Positions 26,851-36,460 of a DNA stretch of 64,000 bases are shown here, in pieces. The notes beneath the pieces were generated by a model. That model saw nothing but the letters and a program-made list of their open reading frames with translations, searched no databases and was not told the DNA's origin. This stretch comes from CAZUAQ01 sp964618455 (lineage in GTDB: Bacteria > Planctomycetota > Phycisphaerae > UBA1845 > PWPN01): contig CAZUAQ010000030.1 of NCBI GenBank assembly GCA_964618455.1, positions 1-64,000 on the forward strand, in the 5' to 3' direction. Each line of letters starts with the position of its first letter. Within the stretch, counting starts at the first letter, position 1. The position numbers and the translations under genes were made by a program.

Positions 26851-28932
26851 ATGACGAAATGCCTGACCGATGAGCAGTTGGATCGGCTTGCGGAAGGCGA
26901 ATTGCCGGCATCGGAAGCGGGGATGCTGAAAGAGCACATCGACCAGTGCGCGAAGTGCCGACGCCTGTATGAGGAATGCCGTAAGAATCTCGTCTTTTCC
27001 GAGACGGTGCGCGAGACGGTCACCGAAGGCACGACATTGGTAGCGGGGGAGAGCATGAAGGCGCTCCTGCGCGAGCCGACGATCCCGCAAGTGGATGAGA
27101 TACGCGGCTATCGCATTCTCAACGAGATCCATCGCGGTGCCCAGGGAGTCGTCTGCCGCGGTGAGTCCGAACACACCGGTGAGATCGTCGCCATCAAGTT
27201 TCTGCGCGAAGGGCCCTACGCCTCCGATGCCAGCCTCAAGCGGTTCGAGCGCGAAATCGAGCTCGTCCAGAGCCTGCAACACCCCAATATCATTCGCGTG
27301 CTCGAGTCCGGCGTCTCGAAGATCGGCCACCAGTACTTCGTGATGGAATTCGTCGACGGCATGCCGCTTCATCGCTACGTCTGGTCAAAGAAGCTCGCGT
27401 TGGAGGATGCCCTGGAACTCTTCGTGCGGGTCTGTCACGCGGTCAATCACGCCCACCAGAAGGGCGTGCTGCATCGCGATCTCAAGCCGTCGAACGTGCT
27501 GGTGGATCGTCACGGCGTGCCGCACGTGCTGGACTTCGGCCTGGCCAAGGACACGCTCGACGACGCCGTCACGCTCGTCTCCATGACCGGGCAGGTGGTC
27601 GGGACCTTGCCTTACATGTCGCCCGAGCAGGCACGGGGCAATCACGACCAGGTCGATATTCGTACCGACGTCTACGCGCTGGGCGTCATGCTCTACCGCC
27701 TGCTCACCGGCCAGTATCCCTACCCCGTGACGGGGGCACTGCCCGATATTCTGAAAAACATCACCGAAACGCCGCCTACCCCGCCTTCGCAGGCGTGGAC
27801 GGGCAAGTCCGGTGTGATCAACAGATCGCGCACTGCCCGCGCGGGCGAAGCCGGTTGCCCGATCGATGAAGATGTGGAAACCATCCTGCTTCGGACGTTG
27901 GCCAAGGATCCGACGCGACGTTATCCGAACGTCGACGCCCTGACGGAAGACCTGCAGCGTTACCTGAACGGTCAGCCCATCGCCGCCAAGCGCGACGCGG
28001 GGTTGAACGTATTGTCCCGCTCACTGAAGCGCTATCGACTGGCGTTGATCGGCGCGGCGTTCGGCATCCTGCTGACCACGGCCTTTGCCATAGTCGTCAT
28101 GATTCTCTGGGAACAGACGATGGAGGAAAAGGAAGTCGCCAACATCTCGGTGCGCTGGGCGCTGAACATGCAGGAGCAACTCGCCGATCTGCAACTGACC
28201 ACGGGCAACCGTCTCCTGCGGGAAGGCAAGCTCGCCGAGGCGCGCGGTGCGTACGAATCCGCGCTGACGCAGAATCGGCATCTGGCGTCGCAACAGACGC
28301 TCGATCGGCACTATCACTGGAACATCGCCGAGATCCATCTGCGCTTCGGGGATATCGCGATGCTTCATGCAGAGTATGTGACGGCCCTGGACGCCTACCG
28401 CCGCTTCCATTCGACGATCGACCAGATGACCCAGGCGGTCCCGGGGCACGACGAGTACCGCAGCCGGTTGGCGCTGAGTCACGAGCGTCTGGCGCGAGTC
28501 CATGACCACCTGGGTGAACGAGAGCAAGCACTCGCGCAGATTGCCATCGCGCGGGTGATCCGTCGGGATCTCGCGGATGACGCCAACAGTTCGGCGGCCC
28601 ACATTCGTGGGTATGCCTGGTCGCTCCTGGCGACGTACCCGGAGTCCACGCGGGATCCCGTCGAGGCGTTGCGCCAGGCGTTGATCGCGTTGAATGCTTC
28701 GCGGCGTGAGGCGGAAGCGGAGATGATCAAGCGGACAATCGCACTCGCCTACGAGAGATCGGAAGGCCTGCCGGACGCGGCGCCGTTACGCTCGAAAGCC
28801 CGGCAACTGTTCTCCGAGGAGGCACGTACGCTCGAGCAATGGGCGGTCGAGGCACGCGAACGGGAAGAACGCGAACTCTACGAGCCGGTCGGGATGAAAG
28901 GGGCCGCGAAAGGAGGAAGCCATGAAGGCTGA
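26851..28932 (+). CDS. Receptor-like Ser/Thr protein kinase with zinc-finger anti-sigma-like N-terminus and TPR-like C-terminus
   Basis: A 693-residue membrane kinase. Residues 1-45 resemble a zinc-binding anti-sigma domain (DEQLDRLAEGELPA, then H29-x3-C33-x2-C36). The kinase domain runs about 86-375: Lys116 (VAIKFL), HRDLKPSN with Asp210, DFG 228-230 and MSPEQ. One membrane helix follows (about 397-420), then helical repeats (about 430-660) resembling TPR (LLREGKLAEARGAYESALTQ). The ATG at 26851 lacks a clear ribosome-binding site; a GTG at 26833 would overlap the sigma factor gene. The zinc finger implies that the sigma factor binds at the kinase's cytoplasmic side. Its 3' end carries the ribosome-binding site of the prepilin gene. 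Confidence 0.87.
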   Translation: MTKCLTDEQLDRLAEGELPASEAGMLKEHIDQCAKCRRLYEECRKNLVFSETVRETVTEGTTLVAGESMKALLREPTIPQVDEIRGYRILNEIHRGAQGVVCRGESEHTGEIVAIKFLREGPYASDASLKRFEREIELVQSLQHPNIIRVLESGVSKIGHQYFVMEFVDGMPLHRYVWSKKLALEDALELFVRVCHAVNHAHQKGVLHRDLKPSNVLVDRHGVPHVLDFGLAKDTLDDAVTLVSMTGQVVGTLPYMSPEQARGNHDQVDIRTDVYALGVMLYRLLTGQYPYPVTGALPDILKNITETPPTPPSQAWTGKSGVINRSRTARAGEAGCPIDEDVETILLRTLAKDPTRRYPNVDALTEDLQRYLNGQPIAAKRDAGLNVLSRSLKRYRLALIGAAFGILLTTAFAIVVMILWEQTMEEKEVANISVRWALNMQEQLADLQLTTGNRLLREGKLAEARGAYESALTQNRHLASQQTLDRHYHWNIAEIHLRFGDIAMLHAEYVTALDAYRRFHSTIDQMTQAVPGHDEYRSRLALSHERLARVHDHLGEREQALAQIAIARVIRRDLADDANSSAAHIRGYAWSLLATYPESTRDPVEALRQALIALNASRREAEAEMIKRTIALAYERSEGLPDAAPLRSKARQLFSEEARTLEQWAVEAREREERELYEPVGMKGAAKGGSHEG

Positions 28933-29815
28933 GACCTTCCTTGCGGGCAACACCCCAGTATTCCATTCCCGAGATGAAGGGCGTCGGACTCAGGGTTTTA
29001 CCCTGATCGAGGTGCTCGTCGTCGTGGCCATCATCGCCTTGCTGATTGCCATTCTCGTGCCGAGCATGGTCAAGGTGCGTCAACAGACTCGCCGGATCCA
29101 CTGTCAGTCCAACTTGCGGCAAATCATGCAGGCGTGGCATTACTACATCGAGGAGAGCAAGGGCCACTTTCCAAGCGGCGCGGGGCTTGACATCACGTTC
29201 GGTGGGAAGATCGGCGATCGTTATGCGAACGATCCACCCCCGGCGCCGCCGCGACCGCTGAACAAGCATCTCAATCTGCCCAGCACGCCGAGGGGAAAGG
29301 ATGTCGCCGAGGTCTTCTGGTGTCCGTCCGATCGTGACAATCTCTTCGGGGAGTTCGACCCCGAGGGCGGTGAGATCTTCAGGCGATTGCGCTACTTCGA
29401 TCATTACGGGAACAGTTACCGCGCCAATCGCTACATGATCGGCAAACAACCGCCCGACATCAGCGAGGCCGATCCCTGCTACGAAGCACTCACGGACGCG
29501 CTGTCGGAACTCGGCTACGCGGAGAACACCACCGTCACGCCGGCACTGACCCATCAGTCGCGGCTGGTGATCGTGGGGGATCACGGATGGTCCAACTCGT
29601 GGTACGGTCCGCCCCCGGCGTTTCCGCCGCCGCAGTGGCACGGGCAGCGCTCGCAGAAGCTGCATTCCTACTGGCACAACATCGGGTTTCTCGACGGCCA
29701 CGCCGCCTTTACGGAGATCATTCGGGGGATCCACGTTTCCGCCGACTACACGGTCATTCCCTTCAAGGCCCTGCACCCCGCATTCACCGACTGCCAGATC
29801 CGCGGCAGTTTCTGA
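28922..29815 (+). CDS. Prepilin-like (type II secretion/pseudopilin) protein with H-x-DG-type C-terminus
   Basis: A 297-residue protein with a type IV prepilin leader: cleavage between Gly25 and Phe26 in GRRTQ-GFTLIEVLVVVAIIALL, with Glu30 at position +5. The long N-helix is followed by a globular domain with paired cysteines. HNIGFLDGHAAF near the C-terminus is the H...DG signature common in planctomycete pseudopilin-like proteins. The ATG overlaps the last 11 bases of the kinase gene, and AAAGGAGG lies just upstream, inside that gene, so translation is coupled. The context ties it to the sigma factor/kinase system. It may be a cell-surface or secretion component; its own function is unknown. 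Confidence 0.85.
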   Translation: MKAETFLAGNTPVFHSRDEGRRTQGFTLIEVLVVVAIIALLIAILVPSMVKVRQQTRRIHCQSNLRQIMQAWHYYIEESKGHFPSGAGLDITFGGKIGDRYANDPPPAPPRPLNKHLNLPSTPRGKDVAEVFWCPSDRDNLFGEFDPEGGEIFRRLRYFDHYGNSYRANRYMIGKQPPDISEADPCYEALTDALSELGYAENTTVTPALTHQSRLVIVGDHGWSNSWYGPPPAFPPPQWHGQRSQKLHSYWHNIGFLDGHAAFTEIIRGIHVSADYTVIPFKALHPAFTDCQIRGSF

Positions 29816-29879
29816 TCGACGCGATCTGGAGTGGACTTTTTCCTCGTGGGGGGAGCCCTCGCATCATCGCGGGCTGCGG

Positions 29880-31445
29880 CTATTCCTCGCGCCAGAAGCT
29901 CGGAGTCAGCAGCACGAGAAAGGCAAAGAGTTCCAGTCGCCCAAGGGCCATCAGCATGGACAGCATGAGGAGGGTCGGGGGGTGGTAGAAGGCGTAATTC
30001 TGCGAGGCACCCACCAGGTCAAGTCCCGGACCGATGTTGTTCAACGTCGCCACCACGGTGGTGAAGGACGTCACGGCATCATCTCCGCCGAGGCTCCGGA
30101 TGTGCTCTCCCTCCAGCCAGACCATCGCGCCCGTGGCAGAGACCACGATCAGGCCGATGAGCACGAAGTAGACCAGCGTCGCGCTGCGCAGGGAGGGTTC
30201 GATCACGCCATGGCCGACCCGTACCGTTCGCACCACGTGCGGGCGAAACACCGCTTCGATCTCTGCCAGCAGCACCTTGGCCAGCACGACGAAACGGATG
30301 ACCTTGACGCCGCCACCGGTCGATCCCGCACACCCACCGACGAACATCAACGAGACGAGCAACGCCTTGGCGGGAAAGGCCCACTGATCGAAATCCGCCG
30401 TGCAGAAGCCCGTCGTGGTCTGGATGCTGACCACGGTGAACAGGCAGTGACGGAGACGCATCAGAAACCCCGGGTCGCTCGGATCGTCGGCGTCGATGGT
30501 CGGCATCGGTTGCACGTACGTGATGAGGAAGATAAACAGCGTCGCGAGAAGGATGATCCCGGCATACGCCCGCAGTTCAGGATCATGCAGGACTTCACGC
30601 CAGCGCCCATGAATCAGCCGATCGTAGAGCCCGAAGTTCACGCCCGCCAGGAACATGAACACGATGACGATCAACTCGATGGGAATGGAGTGAAAGCCGG
30701 CAATGCTGGTGTTGTCGGTGCTGAACCCCCCGGTGGCGAGCGTCGCGAAGGCGTGCGACAGGGCGTCACACCATCCCATGCCCGCAAGGCGCAGTGCGAC
30801 GACCTGGACGAGTGTAATGCCCGTGTAAATGATCCAGAGCACCTGGGCGGCGGCGCGAATGCGCGGGCGCACGCCTTCCTTTTTCGGGCCGGGAGTTTCG
30901 GAGCGGAACAGCCGCTTTCCGCCGACGCCCAGCAACGGCAACACCGCTACAAAGAGAACGACGATCCCCAGCCCGCCGATCCAGTGCGTAAACGACCGCC
31001 ACAGAAGCAGGCTGCGCGGAAGCGATTCGATGTCACTCAGCACCGAGGCACCGGTCGTGGTGAGTCCGCTCATCGCTTCGAAATAGCAGCGCGTGTATGA
31101 CTGGAATGCGGGGTCCGCGCCGTCGGCAAAGTCGTGGAAGCCCGCCCACAAGCGAAACGGCAGCGCCGCCAGCGCCGCCCCGACGACCCAGGTCAGGGCA
31201 ACCAGGAGCATGGCCTCGCGCCGGCCGAGAATGTTTTCACTCGTCTTCCCCAGGAAGATCATCACGCCCGAGAGCACCGCGCCGATGCTGGCGGCAGTAA
31301 AAAGGGCGATGGCCGCCTCGTCGGCATTGTGTACCATCGGGTTGGCGTAGTGATCGTAGAGAGCCCAGATGCCCGACGGGAGCATGGCGGCGCTCTGCAG
31401 CAGGAGCAGCAAGCCGAGTTGGCGAATCACTTGGCGAAAACGCAT
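29880..31445 (-). CDS. trkH: TrkH-type potassium uptake channel subunit
   Basis: A 521-residue integral membrane protein of the TrkH/TrkG/KtrB superfamily, forming the K+ (or Na+) pathway. Repeated pore segments are readable: SGLTTTGASVL, FATLATGGFSTDN, SIQTTTGFCTADFD and TVVATLNNIGPGLD, each with the family selectivity-filter glycine in a P-loop. About ten membrane helices fit. The N-terminus starts at an ATG 12 bases downstream of the trkA stop codon, so trkA-trkH form one operon. The RCK subunit TrkA gates it in response to nucleotides. Confidence 0.93.
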   Translation of the reverse strand: MRFRQVIRQLGLLLLLQSAAMLPSGIWALYDHYANPMVHNADEAAIALFTAASIGAVLSGVMIFLGKTSENILGRREAMLLVALTWVVGAALAALPFRLWAGFHDFADGADPAFQSYTRCYFEAMSGLTTTGASVLSDIESLPRSLLLWRSFTHWIGGLGIVVLFVAVLPLLGVGGKRLFRSETPGPKKEGVRPRIRAAAQVLWIIYTGITLVQVVALRLAGMGWCDALSHAFATLATGGFSTDNTSIAGFHSIPIELIVIVFMFLAGVNFGLYDRLIHGRWREVLHDPELRAYAGIILLATLFIFLITYVQPMPTIDADDPSDPGFLMRLRHCLFTVVSIQTTTGFCTADFDQWAFPAKALLVSLMFVGGCAGSTGGGVKVIRFVVLAKVLLAEIEAVFRPHVVRTVRVGHGVIEPSLRSATLVYFVLIGLIVVSATGAMVWLEGEHIRSLGGDDAVTSFTTVVATLNNIGPGLDLVGASQNYAFYHPPTLLMLSMLMALGRLELFAFLVLLTPSFWREE

Positions 31446-31457
31446 GAAGCCGAAATC

Positions 31458-32792
31458 CTACGTGAACAGCTTGTTCAACTTTCGGATGAGATCCTGGTGC
31501 GCGATGGCCACGACGGTATCGCCCGCCTCGATGACATCGCGCGAGCCGGGCACGCGGACCTGCTCGCCGCGCTGCACCGCCACAAGGACACACCCCTGCG
31601 GAAGGGGGAGTTGCCGGACGCTCATGCCGACGGCGGTCGCCTTGGATCCCACGTCGATCTCGTAGATGCCCGTGCCATGCGCATCGAGACGCGTGATTTC
31701 CTGAATGGCCTTACGCTGACAGAGACGCTGGATCTCCTTGGCGGCCACAATGCGCGGACTGAACACGCGGTCGATACCCAGGTTCACGATCAGGTCGTGA
31801 TAGGTCGAGCGATTGATCGCGGCAATGGCCACCTTGACGCCCTTGTGCTTGGCCTGCAGGGCGGCAAGCACGTTGTCCTCGTCATCGTCGGTGAGGGCGA
31901 CGAACGCATCGGCATCGGCGATTTTCTCTTCCGCGAAGATGTCGGGATCGGTCGGGTCGGCCTCGTACACCGTGGCGTGGCTGAGTTTCTCGGAGAGTTC
32001 CTCCGCGCGCTCGCGGTTGGTGAGATAGATGCGAATGCGGAACGAGCGCGAATCCAGTGCCCGCGTCAGCCAGACTGTCGTCGAAGAACCACCGAGCAGC
32101 ACGATGTTTCGCCGGGAGAGTTCGCCTTTCCGGAATTTCGGCAGGACTTTTTCGAACGCCTCCGTCGTCCCCACCAAGGTGACCTGGTCGCCCGGAAGCA
32201 TGACCGTTTCCGCCGTGGGCACGAGCGTCTGCCCCTTGCGTTCGACGGTGCCCAACCGGACCCCGTCCGGGATGCCCAGTTCGCGAAGCGGGCGTTCGAG
32301 AATCTGGGCTTTTTCGCTGACTTCAATCTTTTCCATCACGATCTGCCCGCGGGCGAAGTGCTCGATGGCATGGAGGGCCGGGTCACGCAGGACACCGGCA
32401 ATGGCGAGGGAAGTCAGGTACTCCGGGCAGATCAACTGGTCGATCCGGAAGTGGTCCCGGTAGTCCATTCCCGCGTTCCCGTGATACGCGCTGTGGTGCA
32501 CGCGGGCGATGACCTTGGCCGCACCGAGGCCCTTGGCGATCGATGCCGATAGCAGGTTGATTTCATCCGTATCGGTAGCGGCGATGAACAGGTCGCAATT
32601 GTTGACGCCTGCCTCGCGCTGGGTATCGGCGCGCGTGGCCGAGCCGGTCAGGGTCCGCGCATCGAGATTCTCACCGATGGTCTCGAGCTTCTGGCTTTGC
32701 AGGTCAATCAGCGTGATCTGGTGCCCGGCGGTCGCCAGCACCGTCGCCACGTGACGACCCACCTCACCTGCGCCTGCAATGACGATTTTCAT
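31458..32792 (-). CDS. trkA: TrkA-type RCK regulatory subunit of potassium uptake
   Basis: A 444-residue cytoplasmic protein with two RCK repeats. Each half opens with a Rossmann nucleotide-binding site: GAGEVGRHVA near residue 7, and VLLGGSSTTVWLTR, which is less canonical, near residue 233. TrkA-C domains follow each (about 140-215 and 365-444). By family it binds NAD(H) or ATP/ADP and gates the TrkH channel, encoded immediately downstream (12 bases). The length matches TrkA of proteobacteria. The second site's glycine pattern departs from GxGxxG, so only the first may bind nucleotide strongly. Confidence 0.93.
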   Translation of the reverse strand: MKIVIAGAGEVGRHVATVLATAGHQITLIDLQSQKLETIGENLDARTLTGSATRADTQREAGVNNCDLFIAATDTDEINLLSASIAKGLGAAKVIARVHHSAYHGNAGMDYRDHFRIDQLICPEYLTSLAIAGVLRDPALHAIEHFARGQIVMEKIEVSEKAQILERPLRELGIPDGVRLGTVERKGQTLVPTAETVMLPGDQVTLVGTTEAFEKVLPKFRKGELSRRNIVLLGGSSTTVWLTRALDSRSFRIRIYLTNRERAEELSEKLSHATVYEADPTDPDIFAEEKIADADAFVALTDDDEDNVLAALQAKHKGVKVAIAAINRSTYHDLIVNLGIDRVFSPRIVAAKEIQRLCQRKAIQEITRLDAHGTGIYEIDVGSKATAVGMSVRQLPLPQGCVLVAVQRGEQVRVPGSRDVIEAGDTVVAIAHQDLIRKLNKLFT

Positions 32793-32910
32793 GGCGTTGC
32801 CCCGTGCAGCTTAGGCGTCGGCCCGTCAGCGTTGAACCGCACATTATGCATGATAACGGCAAATTGCCGGGCCTGCATGGAGACATGTCCGCAGCCGGCC
32901 GACACCAGCC

Positions 32911-32953
32911 GAAAAAACAAGAAGTCGGCAACCCGCCAGGAGCTACCGACTTC
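32911..32953 (-). terminator. Rho-independent terminator after the Gfo/Idh/MocA gene
   Basis: On the minus strand an 8-bp stem GAAGTCGG/CCGACTTC (32921-32928 with 32946-32953), with a 17-base loop, is followed by TTGTTTTTTC. This sits 27 bases after the stop of the oxidoreductase gene and separates it from trkA. The long loop weakens the call. Confidence 0.55.
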
Positions 32954-32979
32954 GTCTCTTCTGGACGTCTTCACGTCGC

Positions 32980-34356
32980 TTACGGGATCTTGATGCTCGA
33001 TCCGCCTTTCGAAAGGACCGCGCGTTTCCTGGCATGATGCGCGGCATTGGCCAGGTGAAGACCGGTGACCGCCTGATGCCCGATCTCCACGGTGGCGTTC
33101 GGCTCTTTCCGCGAGCGCATGCAGTCGAAGAAGTTGCCCTCGTGATCCCAGACACTGAGTCCGCCTTCGATCTCGTGAATCGGCTCCGGGGGACGCTTGC
33201 GCCAGTCCCACGGGAAGCCTTTTGTCCCTTCGCCGTAGAAGCGCGCGCCCATGCCATCCAGTTCCAGGGTGCCGTCGCGCCCGTGGAAGATGATCGACCA
33301 TCCGTTGTGCCACGCGTTCGTGTATGTCAGTGTCCAGGTCGCCATGAACGTCGGGTACTCGAAGACCGCGGCGAACGTGTCCGGCGTTTCGTACCCCTTG
33401 ATCTGGTACACCGCACCGTGCTCCTGGGCGGCCACCGGCGGTTTGCTGTCGTTCATGAACCACTGGATCACGTCCATAAGGTGCGTGCCCTGGTCGGTGA
33501 TGTTACCTCCGGAGTATTCCCAGAAGTAACGCCAGTGCTGGTACTTGACGCCGTTCTCCGGAGTCATGGGATAACGCTTCTCCGGCGGCAGCGGGGCCTG
33601 GAAGCGCGCCCAGTCCAGCGCGCCCTGCGGTTCGAAGGTGGTGGGGAGGTCGGGGCGGTTCCAATACCACTGTGCCCGTACCAGGCTCACCTCGCCCAGG
33701 AATCCCTCGTCCACGATCTTCTTCGCCTCCATGATCGAAGGCGTGCTGCGACGCTGCATGCCGACCTGCACCACGCGGTCCGTGCGACGCACCTGCTCGA
33801 CCATGTTCGCGCCCTGGGGAATCGACCAGGACATCGGCTTCTCGCAGTAGGCGTCCTTGCCCGCCATGACGGTGTCAACCAGGTGCCGCTCGTGCCAGAA
33901 ATCCGGCGACGCGATGACCACGCCGTCGATCTCGTTCATCTCCAGAAGTTTTTCATGCTCGTTGAACAACCTGGCCTTGCCGCCGCAGACCTTGTTGCCT
34001 TCGTTGCGGCACGCTTCGTAGATATCGCAGACGGCGATGAACTCGACGTCATCGCGCTTGCTCATGCTCGCGATGTGATGACGCCCCATGCCGCCGGAAC
34101 CGATGATGCCCATCTGGATCCGGTCATTCGCTCCGAGCACGCGGCCGGGCTTCGGGCTGGCGGATTTTCCATATTCCGACGCCTGCATGTATCTCTGACC
34201 AAGGGCCGCGCGACCGGCCAATGCCACGGCTCCCGCGCCCGCGGCGGCGTTCAAGAGCCCGCGACGGCTGAGTGACTTGTCCTGCTGGGATGTCACATCC
34301 GAGGGTTGTTTGTCGGAAGCCGAGGGAGGCGGTGGCGAACCATTTTCCTGCGACAT
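32980..34356 (-). CDS. Gfo/Idh/MocA family oxidoreductase, Tat-exported
   Basis: A 458-residue NAD(P)-dependent oxidoreductase with an exposed Ser/Pro-rich N-terminus, a twin-arginine motif (SLSRRGLLNAAAG) and a hydrophobic stretch. The Rossmann motif is GIIGSGGMGRHH; VIASPDFWH and EKPMSW match the nucleotide-sugar site, and YSGGNITDQGTHLMDVIQWF lies in the C-terminal substrate domain. The substrate is probably a sugar or polyol. The start is the ATG at 34356, preceded by GGAGGAG. It is complete, unlike the paralogue at the left edge, and is the last gene before a terminator. Confidence 0.9.
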   Translation of the reverse strand: MSQENGSPPPPSASDKQPSDVTSQQDKSLSRRGLLNAAAGAGAVALAGRAALGQRYMQASEYGKSASPKPGRVLGANDRIQMGIIGSGGMGRHHIASMSKRDDVEFIAVCDIYEACRNEGNKVCGGKARLFNEHEKLLEMNEIDGVVIASPDFWHERHLVDTVMAGKDAYCEKPMSWSIPQGANMVEQVRRTDRVVQVGMQRRSTPSIMEAKKIVDEGFLGEVSLVRAQWYWNRPDLPTTFEPQGALDWARFQAPLPPEKRYPMTPENGVKYQHWRYFWEYSGGNITDQGTHLMDVIQWFMNDSKPPVAAQEHGAVYQIKGYETPDTFAAVFEYPTFMATWTLTYTNAWHNGWSIIFHGRDGTLELDGMGARFYGEGTKGFPWDWRKRPPEPIHEIEGGLSVWDHEGNFFDCMRSRKEPNATVEIGHQAVTGLHLANAAHHARKRAVLSKGGSSIKIP

Positions 34357-34468
34357 GATGCACTCCTCCGAGAAAAACGCGTGTCAGTAGGAAGCACCGG
34401 TTCAATAGGCGGTGCGTGATACGGCCTGATTGAGAATCCTGGTATCGTATATGGAAGGCCGGTGGAAG

Positions 34469-36460
34469 TCACGCCCGCAGAAGGCGCATCGCGTTCAGCG
34501 CGACCAGCAGCGTGCTGCCTTCGTGGGCGATGACCGCCAGGGGCAGTTCCGCGAGGCCCAGCACCGCCAATGTCGCCATGACGGCGATCACGGCTAGCGC
34601 GAGCGTGATGTTCTGTTGGACGATCTTCACCGTTTTCCGTGCGTGCGCCGTGACCCAGCCCAGTCGTTCCAGCGTGTTGCTCATCAGCACGATCGGCGCA
34701 GCCTCCAGGGCAGCATCCGAACCGATCGACGCCATCGCGATGCCCACGTCCGCCCGGGCCAACACCGGCGCATCGTTCACGCCGTCACCCACGGCAGCGA
34801 TCGGGCCGTTGCGCGATGCCAACTCCTCGGCCCGCGTGATCTTGTCTTCCGGCATCAAGTCGGCGTGAAAGCCATCCAGCCCGAGCCGATCGGTCACGGC
34901 CCGAGCCGTGGGTGCGCGATCGCCGGTCAGCATGAGCGTTTCGGCAATGCCCAGACCCTTGAGTCTTCGAAGTGTTTCGGCGGCATCCTCGCGCAGCGGA
35001 TCCTCGAAGGTCAGGATCGCCCCATGGTCGCCGTGGGCAAGAGCGGATAGCGTTTGAGCCTCCGCGTTGGTCGCATCGATCATCGGCTGCAATTGCTCAC
35101 GCGCGGAAGGAGAGGACTCGGCCAGCACCCAGTCCACTCGGCCCAGCAGTGTGACCTTTCCGTTGACCAGACCTCGTATCCCGCGCCCGGCCAGCACCTC
35201 GACGTCGTCAGCGCTTTCGGCGGAAGCGTGATGTTGTTCCAGGGCCTCGATCACCGCCGAGGCCAGGGGATGGCTCGACGAGGCTTCCAGCCCCGCCGCC
35301 ACGGCCAGGCACCGCTCCTCCGTCATGCCGTCACCGACCAGGACGCGCGCGACACGTGGTTTTCCTACCGTCAGCGTTCCCGTCTTGTCAAAGATCATCG
35401 AACGGCACCGACCGAGGACTTCGAGATAGACGCCGCCCTTAATGAGCACACCCTTGCGGGCCGCCGAAGCGATGGCGGAAAGATACGCCGTCGGCGTGGC
35501 GATGATCAATGCACAGGGGGAGGCCACGATTAGGAAAGCAATCGCGCGGTAGATGCTCTCTTTCCATGCAAGAAGGCCCGTCAGCGTCGGCACGCTGCCG
35601 ATGAGAAGCGCCAGTACGATGACACCCACCGCATACCTCGGTCCGATGCGATCCAAAAATCGCTCCGTGCTCGCCTTCTTCTGTCGCGCTTCGGTCACGA
35701 GTTGAAAGATCCGCGCCAGTTGCGTTTCCCCGGCGGGCTTGGTGACCTCCACGACCAACCGCCCCGATCCGTTGATCGTGCCGGCGAAGACCGGGTCGCC
35801 CGCATGTTTCTCCCGGGGGACGGATTCCCCGGTGATCGGGGCTTCGTCCACGGCGGAGGCGCCTTCCACGACATTCCCATCCAGGGCGACTCGATCCCCC
35901 GGACGGACCAGTATTCGCGCCCCGACCGACACGTGCTTGCTCGGGACGCGAGACACATCGCCGCTGGCATCGAGCACAAGTGCCTCGGTCGGGTTCATCC
36001 GGCGAAGCGCGGTCAGCGCCGATTTGGTACGGCGCGTCGCTTCGTCCTCCATCGCCCCGGACAGCGCGAACAGCACCAGCAGCAACGCCCCTTCCATCGG
36101 CTCGCCGATGATCGCCGCCAGGATCGCCCCGAGTATCATCAGCACATCGATGTCGATCTTGAGTTCACGAATCGATTCCCACGCGGACTGCAACCCCGGG
36201 ATCCCGGCGATCAGAAAGGCCGCCATCACGTTCAGCGTGACGAGTTCGGCCGGGCCGCCCAGCTTCTCCGCCAGAAAGCCCATCAGCAGCAGCACGCCTG
36301 CGAGCGAGGCGGAGATCAGCGGCATCCAGCGTTGCACGTACCGGGCGAAGGGGGTGAGAAAGGCATCGATATGACGCGACTCTTCGTCGAAGAGCACTTC
36401 GTCGGTCAGGATGGGATTGACCGCGCGCCGCGTGGCGAAGGGGATGTTCGAGAGCGTCAT
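34469..36460 (-). CDS. P1B-4-type metal-transporting ATPase (Fe/Co exporter type)
   Basis: A 663-residue P-type ATPase without an N-terminal metal-binding domain. It carries TGES (210-213), phosphorylation site DKTGT with Asp358 and GDGVNDAPVL. The membrane motifs are SPC at 314-316 (VASPCALI, not CPC) and HEGST at 646-650, which together define subgroup P1B-4, whose characterised members export Fe(II) or Co(II). I start at the ATG at 36460, preceded by GGGAGG; the long upstream extension lies inside the neighbouring gene. The ATG overlaps the VIT-like stop codon (ATGA), so the two are translationally coupled and probably move the same metal. Confidence 0.88.
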   Translation of the reverse strand: MTLSNIPFATRRAVNPILTDEVLFDEESRHIDAFLTPFARYVQRWMPLISASLAGVLLLMGFLAEKLGGPAELVTLNVMAAFLIAGIPGLQSAWESIRELKIDIDVLMILGAILAAIIGEPMEGALLLVLFALSGAMEDEATRRTKSALTALRRMNPTEALVLDASGDVSRVPSKHVSVGARILVRPGDRVALDGNVVEGASAVDEAPITGESVPREKHAGDPVFAGTINGSGRLVVEVTKPAGETQLARIFQLVTEARQKKASTERFLDRIGPRYAVGVIVLALLIGSVPTLTGLLAWKESIYRAIAFLIVASPCALIIATPTAYLSAIASAARKGVLIKGGVYLEVLGRCRSMIFDKTGTLTVGKPRVARVLVGDGMTEERCLAVAAGLEASSSHPLASAVIEALEQHHASAESADDVEVLAGRGIRGLVNGKVTLLGRVDWVLAESSPSAREQLQPMIDATNAEAQTLSALAHGDHGAILTFEDPLREDAAETLRRLKGLGIAETLMLTGDRAPTARAVTDRLGLDGFHADLMPEDKITRAEELASRNGPIAAVGDGVNDAPVLARADVGIAMASIGSDAALEAAPIVLMSNTLERLGWVTAHARKTVKIVQQNITLALAVIAVMATLAVLGLAELPLAVIAHEGSTLLVALNAMRLLRA

